NCBI GenBank assembly: GCA_029964075.1 | Contig: CM057147.1 | Span: forward strand, 14,653,513 to 14,717,512 | Length of the DNA: 64,000 bases | DNA from: Patiria pectinifera | Taxonomy: Eukaryota > Echinodermata > Asteroidea > Valvatida > Asterinidae | Direction of reading: 5' to 3' | Shown here: positions 57,065 through 64,000 of the stretch, piece after piece | How the letters are laid out: every line of letters starts with the position of its first letter | How positions within the stretch are numbered: the stretch's first letter is position 1 | Program-made: the position numbers and the translations under genes | Notes under the pieces: generated by a model | The model's input: only the letters and a program-made list of their open reading frames with translations | Told to the model about the DNA's origin: nothing | Database searches by the model: none

Positions 57065-58380
57065 CTGGGACGGACCCCTGCCCTGACCCATCCAGCCTCT
57101 CAGCTGAGAGATAAAAAACCTAAATTTGAAGAGGAATTGTCAAGGTTAAAATCAAAACGATAGAGAACATTACTTCAGTGTAAAAAGAACAATGCAAACT
57201 GTTTTAACGATGTTCAATGAAACAAAGCACACTGTACTTGTTGTCCGGACGATAACTGAGAATTATCTGTTGAATAATATTGAGATTTTGTCAGTTGTTT
57301 GGTAGTATATCTTTAAAAGCCTATAAATTTTAACCAAAGCAATCGTTTATTTAGCGGGAAACGTGCAGCCGGAATGGAATCACATTTGCTCACAGTCTGG
57401 ACTCTAGAAATAGAATTGAAACTTTGACGCTTCCTTGGTCGTAAAATCTTTAAAGGCCTCTGAAATTTCATAATGAATTGTCAAGCGATACAATCAATAT
57501 AACCAAAACAATGTGTTCAACGTGTTCAACATGAAAATACAAACAAAATGAAATCATACAACCAATAATGCCATGAAACCAACACCATTTTCCAGATTAT
57601 TACTCAGGAAATATCTGTTGTATTTAATTGATATTTTGTCTATTGATTGGTCGTAGAATTTCAAGAGGAATTGTGGCAGTCAATTTAATGTCAGTGATTA
57701 AACCTGTTCAAAGTATATATCTGTTCGTGTAAAAAATGCCTATTTTATAATCGAAGCTGCTGCAAATTTGTTAACTTTGCATTACAGTTGCAATGTTCAA
57801 AAGAGCCATGCACAACTCCTTGATTCGTAAAATTTAGCTTTTTAAAACTGCTCATTGAAGCACAACAATGGCTTTTCAGAAATTGAGAAAAAATCTAGGA
57901 GTTGCAAACATTGAAGCCTACCTCAAAAATCTAAATCAGGGCCTATTCCTGAAAAACAAAAAAAAATTAAATTTTCACCGGCACCAGACTATCATGTGAC
58001 CTCTAACCACCTTGACAAGAGAGGGCCATAAGCCATACAAAATCACTGAAGCATGAAAACCTACTCCGACAACCGCCCATATGGTCAATTGAGGAAGGCC
58101 CTTCAACCAGGTTACATCAAGACCCTGATGCTAAGAAGTCTACATCCATCTCACACAGCACTGGCAACCAGCATTCCAGCAGTCTTATATGTTCTTCATC
58201 AGGCTTCAACAATTGCATCAATCTCCAAAAAGGCAAAGGCCAACTACCAGTCTGACTGATTGGCTGCGAAGACTTCTCAAATAGTACTAACAGGACTTCA
58301 AATAGGAAGCTTCAATTATCCAATCCAAATCTGCAGTCCAACTATGAAGCAATGATATCTCCAAATCTAAGTCCAGCCCC
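57065..58380. other. Intergenic DNA, no recognised feature
   Basis: AT-rich DNA with short ORFs, including one at 58053-58259 without recognisable domains. No TIR or SINE ends are visible. Confidence 0.45.
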
Positions 58381-58385
58381 AATAA

Positions 58386-58616
58386 CTCCAAGTCCAACAA
58401 GCCCAAGACTCATATAAACTCCCAATCCCATCAACTTGCAGACCTATCATTTTGGAAGCCCTTCAACTAATAGTCCAGTTCCCTCTCAACCAGCTAGCCC
58501 AACTCTAAGTCCAACAAGCCAAAGAACCATAAACTCCTAGTCCTATCAATTTCCAGACCTATCAATTTGGAAGCCCTTCAACTTATAGTCCAGTACTCTC
58601 TCAACCATCAACCAGC
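58386..58616. repeat. Tandem duplication of about 118 bp, C/T/A-rich
   Basis: AAGTCCAACAAGCC, GACCTATCA, TTTGGAAGCCCTTCAAC and ATAGTCCAGT recur in order in two adjacent copies. The surrounding sequence to about 58690 has the same CCAA/CTCC-rich texture. Confidence 0.8.
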
Positions 58617-58821
58617 CAGCCCAGAGTCCAAAAGCCTACCCTCCAGCTCCAAACCCCTTCAGCTCCCAACTTCTCAAACCTCCCAGCCTCAAACCCTCAG
58701 ATCTGAAAAAAATTCAAGGGGTACCCCTTGAATCTGAAATTCTGGGTAGAGCTGAAAAATTGTCTAAGTCCAACAACCTAAGGGTTTTAATTACGAAAAC
58801 CGGAGAGTTTTTCAAGAAAGT

Positions 58822-58895
58822 GCCATGGCAGAGCGGAAAAGAAGAGAGCTGGCATGCCAGGGGTACGCGGTTCAACCCTGCTCCATGCTACTATT
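58822..58895 (+). mobile_element. tRNA-like segment with pol III boxes, plus strand
   Basis: A box TGGCAGAGCGG at about 58827 and B box GGTTCAACCCT at about 58870. The stems do not form a full cloverleaf, so it is a tRNA relic or SINE head. Confidence 0.45.
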
Positions 58896-58940
58896 TTCTT
58901 TATTTTTTATAATTTAACACTGCAGTGAGCAAAAATTCTC

Positions 58941-59022
58941 CTCCCGGGTCCCCGGCTGGGATTTGATCCGGGGACCCGGCGCCTGGCGGTCAGCGAGCTA
59001 GACCGCTAGGCCACGTGCTTCT
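58941..59022 (-). mobile_element. tRNA-like segment with pol III boxes, minus strand
   Basis: On the minus strand it has an A box TGGCCTAGCGG and a B box GGATCAAATCC. A 10-bp perfect stem GGGTCCCCGG surrounds the B box, which is not a normal T arm. It faces the + strand tRNA-like segment 46 bp away, so the two heads converge. Confidence 0.5.
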
Positions 59023-59029
59023 TCGAAAA

Positions 59030-59860
59030 TTTGTTCTCGGAACTAATATTTAAAGGTTAGATTGCGCAATATAAAAAAAAATTAAAAATGACCCTTGCCC
59101 TAATTTGAATAATTGAATAATAAAAAGCAGTAAAAAAATGAATATTCAGAAGGAAACCACCATAGGTCCAAAATTCCGGTTCTCAAATTTAGACGTTTAT
59201 TCAATATACTTTCTACTGTAGGTTGTACACCATTTACAAACGTATTTCGTTTTTAAACTATTTTAACAAGAACCACAATTATAATTAACATAATAAATGT
59301 AGACATTAATTAATTAACTACAAGAATCTAAATTTGTCAATGCTTAAGATTTTACTGAGTTGCAAGCCCTTAATTCATTCAAAATTTTCACTATTTTTTA
59401 TTTTTATAAGGGGGGGTCGGGGGGGGGGGGGAGACACAATTTGCTGTAAAAGGACGATTTTTGTGTTTGAATGTGAAAATGAGACTTTTGAAAGTTGGCA
59501 ATCTGGCCTATAGCATCTAATAAATTTCTAAAATTACATCGACTTCATGGCAAAGAAACATTTCAATTCCAATACAGGTTGACACCTTATTTCATGAATA
59601 AGTTCTAGTAGTGCAACTAAAGTTAAATAAGTGAAACACTGCAAATAGGTTACAAATAGGTTACACATAATATATGAATACTGCCCTCTACAGTCCAATA
59701 TTTTTGTTGTGTCTATCTGGCTTGATTCTATGCCAATTAATTATAGAGCTCTCAAAAATATTTCATGAAAACTCCTCATTTTTGTAATTCTTTCTATACA
59801 TTTAAAGACATAATGTCCGCCTGTGCAAAAAAATATGGACAGAGCCAGCTTGGCTAGTGG
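59030..59860. other. Intergenic AT-rich DNA
   Basis: It contains a G run (59410-59432). No gene or element is recognised. Confidence 0.45.
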
Positions 59861-59869
59861 GTCTTTGTA

Positions 59870-60056
59870 CAGTCGACTCTCGTTAGTACAAACTCTGTTA
59901 ATACAAAATTCTGGTTATAACAAACATAAAGCCTTACTCCCGACTGTGCATTTTTGTGCACAATGAATGGGACTGATGTTCCTCTTAATACAAAATTCTG
60001 ATATAACAAACAATTTGGCTAGGTCCAAACGAGTTTGTATTAACGAGACTTGACTG
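59870..60056. mobile_element. TA-flanked MITE with CAGTCRACTCTCGTTA ends
   Basis: Left CAGTCGACTCTCGTTAGTAC, right GTATTAACGAGACTTGACTG, with TA immediately outside both. It is 187 bp. The interior repeats AATACAAAATTCTG twice. TA duplications and this terminal type fit Tc1/mariner or pogo-like MITEs. Confidence 0.8.
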
Positions 60057-60109
60057 TACACTATTCTGTGAATAATCATTGGATTTGAATAGCGCCCTCA
60101 TTGAAATTA

Positions 60110-60240
60110 TGGTACGAGGCCCCCCCCCAAAAAAAATTTGGAGGCCAAGTGTCCCGAGAAAAAACCCTGTATACATTTCAGATTTTTTTGCTGATGAACC
60201 CCCCCTCCCTTGTAAAAAATTCCTGGATCCACCCCTGCTT
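60110..60240 (-). mobile_element. hAT-like terminus fragment, minus strand
   Basis: On the minus strand it begins AGCAGGGGTGGATCCAGGAA, a frequent hAT-type end, followed by a purine-rich stretch. The other end is not found. Confidence 0.5.
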
Positions 60241-60366
60241 TGTATGGGTTGCACTTGAAAATTTACCTACGATTAATACATAAATAATCAGAAATACAAT
60301 AATTAAGTAAGACCCAGTAACTAATTGGGCAACCTACAGAAAATCTACAGTTTTTACCAAGTATAT

Positions 60367-62737
60367 GGGCAATTCCATGGCGACAGATATTAAGAGAGTT
60401 TCGGCTGGTTTGAAATTTTTTGGGCACCAATATATATCTCATATCCCTTACCAATTTTATAATAGATTCTATCCCCACCAATTTTATTTTAATCAGTTCA
60501 TGCGCAATTCTTCTCTTGTGCGATATGAGAAAGTGACACCGTAAACGTAAAAGAAGTAATTTCGTATACATTTTCGTCTTTTTTTACTCAAAATTGAATT
60601 CTTTTTTCAATAATTATATCAACTTCTCTTTCTTATCTAATTTGATGATTAATCCAGACATGTTGGATTGCAATTGGAATTGGAAGCTCTTAAAACTGAT
60701 TTTTTTTTTCAATGTGTATAGTGAATTTTTTGAAATAATTTTTGTGACATGAATTCCTCACCGATGTCTATTATGTTTTTTATAGATGCCGAAAGTGTCT
60801 TTACATTTTTACCACCTAAAAATAAGGCAGCTAATTAGGTTCCAGAGAACCACCAGTGAATTCAGCACAAGTTAATTTTGCATGAGCAGTAATTGGGCCT
60901 AAACGTATCTTGCATTTCACAACAGCACCAATCTTTTCTGTCGTCTTCATCGGGACACTTTATCGTGACTGACATAACATAAAAGCAACGCGGGAAACAA
61001 ATGATTGAACAAAATTTGAAATTTCTCTTCAAGTCAAAGGTGCAACAGATATAATATGCCATTTATTGATCATAGCCAGAAGATAGTGTTTACAAGCAAG
61101 TTGTAAAATTAACTTTTTTTCAAAATGAGACTGAGACAGACATCACTGTGACTAACATTACTGTGACATTAGTCACGAAAACTTTCTGTTGAGGTTAACG
61201 TTTTGTTTTAATTTATTTCCAACAGTGACTATATGCAACAAGATATTTTGTTCAGGATCAAAATGTAGTTAAATAAAAACCTAACATAAATGAACATAAA
61301 GCAGATGAGGCAAGGAATTTCTCAAAAATGACCTTAAATATTAATTGTCTCCAATAATAACCATGTGAATAGATTTGTATATATTTAATACATGTCATAT
61401 ACATATTTTCTTTATTAATAATTTGAGGTCTCAAGCTACTAAACAAATTGCTCAATTTCAACAACTTTTTCTTAAAGTTTTATTCGTGCTCAGTTATAAA
61501 CTCCTCATGTTCTGTTCTTTTTCTGTCTATTCCTTTTTCATTTGTTCCTCTTGTGGTCTTCATACAATCCTTTTCTTCCACGTTTTGTTTCTGCTGTGCC
61601 CTTCTCTGTGCTGCTGTAATTAACTTGCAACTTGGGTGTGTACCTTTCCTGAAAAATATGAAATATTCAACAAAATTATTTGTATTTTGTGCATGTTTTT
61701 ACTAACACAATTTTAATTGCTATTTTTCTGGCAATACCGAAGTTATCCAGTGAACCCACAACAAAAAATTATGAATAAAATCAGCCAAGGTTTATTAATA
61801 GGGAATTATGAACATCAAATTATTTTGTGCCAAATAATTATTCAGTTCTCACAGGGAAGACCCCCCCCCCCATCAGAATGGCAAATGATAAGACTACTTG
61901 TGCCCAAAACCAACACAAATATATTCTTCTTTTTATCAAAGGCTTACAAATATCCAAATACACAAAAAAGGAGTTGTGTTTTTTTTGTGAAAAATATATG
62001 AGTTGCTCAGACAGTGGCTTGGCACTCAGTTTCATTTTGGTCAAAAGAGTTTACTTCTTTCATGTGTATGGACTTAAATAACATGTGTACTTATATTTTC
62101 GTCAACTAGGCCTACGGACTGTGAAATAATGTGACTGACAGTACACGCTAAGAGATTGTGACTGCATGACAATACATGTGGCTCACATATTACAATATTT
62201 CATGGCTGGCCTAAGCATTAAAACAAAAATGTAAACAAAAAATCTTCTTTTTTAAACACATCTTAGAACTCATGCTAAGAAAATTTACCAGAATAATTCA
62301 CTGGTCAAGAAAATGCAGGTATTTTAAATAAAAAAAACAAAAAACAAAAAAAACACGTTTGTTGATTTTGATAATAATTTTTTTGTAAATTTGTATCTCA
62401 TTTTACAAGCAAAATCTGACTAGAATTCACAACAAAAAAATAATATCCATTTTCACAAAGACCCCCTTAAAACGATAACATAACAAAATAGAGGAAAAAA
62501 ATATTACTGAATAGATGGCAAAAGACTGATGCAAAATTCCTTACCAGTGCATCCATAAGTCATCATGACATCATTGCAGACTTTGATGTGATGTACCGTA
62601 ACTCACAAAAGTTTGCGCGCATGAGAAGAAACAGTTTTCAGTTTTAAAAATGCCAAGATATTGTGTCACTTCAGCAAATCAAACTTGAACAGGAATTTAT
62701 TTTTTGGTCTTGTGTCTTCACCAGCATGGAATTGCCC
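60367..62737. mobile_element. TIR element with GGGCAATTCCATG ends, 2.4 kb
   Basis: 13-bp TIRs GGGCAATTCCATG (60367) and CATGGAATTGCCC (ending 62737), with a 4-bp target duplication ATAT (60363-60366, 62738-62741). It shares its first 11 bases with the element at 32849, so the two are one superfamily. The interior is AT-rich with small ORFs only and lacks the GGTAACGGAAGGACG repeats. A minus-strand frame at 60862-61062 has a Cys-rich segment (WCCCEMQDTFRPNYCSC) that could be a relic of coding sequence. Confidence 0.85.
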
Positions 62738-62769
62738 ATATAACTTTTTTTTTCATGTAACAGCCTAGT

Positions 62770-63375
62770 TCATTTTAAATAGGCCCAATTAAAAGCCACC
62801 TTGGATGTAGTTTCTCTGATGTTTGATGTCATCACAAAGTGGTGCAGTTTCAGGGCATTCCAGCATCCCGAGCAACGTCTTCTTGGTAAGGAAAACCTGA
62901 AATTCAAGTTAACACAAAAAAAAAAAAAATTGAATATAAATAGCATACTTGTAGGCCCTATATACATGCAGTTTAGGATTTTTTTCATAATTTTGCAAGC
63001 TTTTGTAGCTTTTGCGGCTCCACTTAGTTGGGAGAACAACTATATGGAGAAGTTTTTTCAACAGAATTTGGAAATTTAGCTTCTTTTGTATTCATATTCA
63101 CAGCAAAAGTTTAGCATGAATTTATAATCAACACATAATTCACATTTAAAGATTGTTGCAAAAGTTTTAAGCTCACCTAAAACACAACTGCTCCTCTTCT
63201 TGTGGTTCTGATAACAGGCTCTCAATGACTCTTGAGAGGGAAAGTTTCCCAGGTCCTGTCTTGTCAAGGAATGTGCAAATAAAGCAATCTACATGTGCTG
63301 AAACGACATGTGAGTACACAGAATGGAAAGTTACAGAAAAATGAGCGAACATATGACCTTAGTGTTCACAGAGCT
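62770..63375. other. Intergenic DNA, no recognised feature
   Basis: Short overlapping ORFs on both strands without domain content. No element ends are visible. Confidence 0.4.
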
Positions 63376-63381
63376 GTTTAA

Positions 63382-63599
63382 CCCTAACTCCCTATAGGAC
63401 TTTTTGCTGGGATGTAGCCTCAATCCTGAAAAATCCTCCAATTGGCCTCAAGGAAAAATAGCCTCAATTCTGCAAATTCCTCCATTATATCTTAAATATG
63501 GTCCATAAAGGGGTGACCACTGCCAGAATCCTGCAGAATCCTGCGGCAGTGACTGTCAATACGTTGATCGAGGCTTGGCCAGTGACATCCTGGAGCAGT
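63382..63599 (+). mobile_element. piggyBac-like MITE, copy 4, right half missing
   Basis: It starts CCCTAACTCCCTATAGG after TTAA (63378-63381) and follows the other copies to CAGTGACATCCTGGAGCAGT, then stops matching. The right terminus is absent. Confidence 0.82.
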
Positions 63600-63779
63600 C
63601 ATCAAAAGAAGCAGGTTTTACCCACATGTATACATAAAGTGTTTGTAAGTCCAGCAATGTCAAAGACAAACTGCAATTGATAGCCCTGTATGGTCAATTA
63701 TAGGGTAGTTGGAAGGGCATGCATACTCCATCATATGAGGCATAAAAACAAGCTTAAATTTCAAGTAGTCAGGTCCTCA

Positions 63780-64000
63780 TTAAGTCGACTCTCGTCGGAC
63801 TGCAACAAAGGCACGCCACACATCACGGTCTCCCAACGCCGTCCTGATCTCGGTTGCGGAGGCTAGTCCAGTATCACGATGCAGCTGGTCCACATAGGTT
63901 AGTGTCTGCCCACCTCGAGAGGCTACTCCATGAGTGGGTTCCCATAAGATGAGTTGGCGTGCAGCTATCTCTGGATGCCGAACACAGTGACCAGCCAATC
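63780..64000 (-). pseudogene. 3' end of an RTE-like retrotransposon polyprotein, runs off the window
   Basis: The minus-strand frame ending at 63780 encodes AGHCVRHPE, LILWEPTHG, TYVDQLHRDTGL and LGDRDVWRAFV. This is the characteristic C-terminus of RTE-type endonuclease/reverse transcriptase proteins in invertebrates. The frame is open to the edge, so the rest (if present) lies to the right. Whether the element is intact cannot be judged. Confidence 0.82.

Overview
The window is 64 kb of animal genomic DNA: spliced genes with GT-AG introns, AT-rich introns and intergenic DNA, and dense non-autonomous transposable elements and tRNA-derived SINEs. The gene content and repeat types (SINEs ending in ATT triplets, TIR elements in nearly every intron) suggest a marine invertebrate deuterostome, most likely an echinoderm. 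That placement is inference. A run of 500 N at 26544-27043 is an assembly gap.

Three host genes lie on the + strand. (1) A phosphorylase b kinase gamma catalytic subunit (PHKG type), 10 coding exons at 7675-21209, 407 residues, with an intact kinase core and a C-terminal calmodulin-binding-type region. (2) The 3' part of paxillin: four coding exons at 30356-36333 carrying the LD5 motif and LIM1-LIM4. The exons for LD1-LD4 are not visible between PHKG and this point and may be in the gap. (3) A complete mitochondrial-type acyl-CoA synthetase, ACSF2-like, 13 coding exons at 44470-54419, 624 residues, with all adenylation motifs. PHKG and ACSF2 both serve energy metabolism (glycogen breakdown and fatty-acid activation) and paxillin is a focal adhesion scaffold. 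I see no functional cluster.

Layout: 1-1880 satellite with a 203-bp period; 2-6.6 kb duplicated blocks, perfect hairpins, a SINE and a TIR element built on a 62-bp tandem array; 7.7-21.2 kb PHKG with many MITEs in its introns; 21.4-22.4 kb two non-LTR retrotransposon 3' ends facing each other; 22.5-30.3 kb repeats and the gap; 30.3-36.3 kb paxillin; 36.5-37.0 kb an 11-bp minisatellite; 37-42.4 kb hAT-type elements and plain AT-rich DNA; 42.4-44.3 kb a 224-bp satellite just upstream of ACSF2; 44.4-54.4 kb ACSF2; 54.8-64 kb repeats, including a 146-bp tandem array rich in nuclear-receptor-like half-sites, a 2.4-kb TIR element and the 3' end of an RTE-like retrotransposon running off the right edge.

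The most interesting material is in the mobile elements. There is a 54-bp perfect hairpin flanked by a 9-bp target duplication, with an empty paralogous site in the same window. There are two families of non-coding elements that combine an ATTGG...CACGTG head with a long terminal hairpin. There are two elements with GGGCAATTCCA termini and 4-bp duplications, one of them nested in a TTAA-flanked MITE next to a paxillin splice acceptor. Inverted repeats also flank single exons of PHKG and ACSF2 and could pair in the pre-mRNA.
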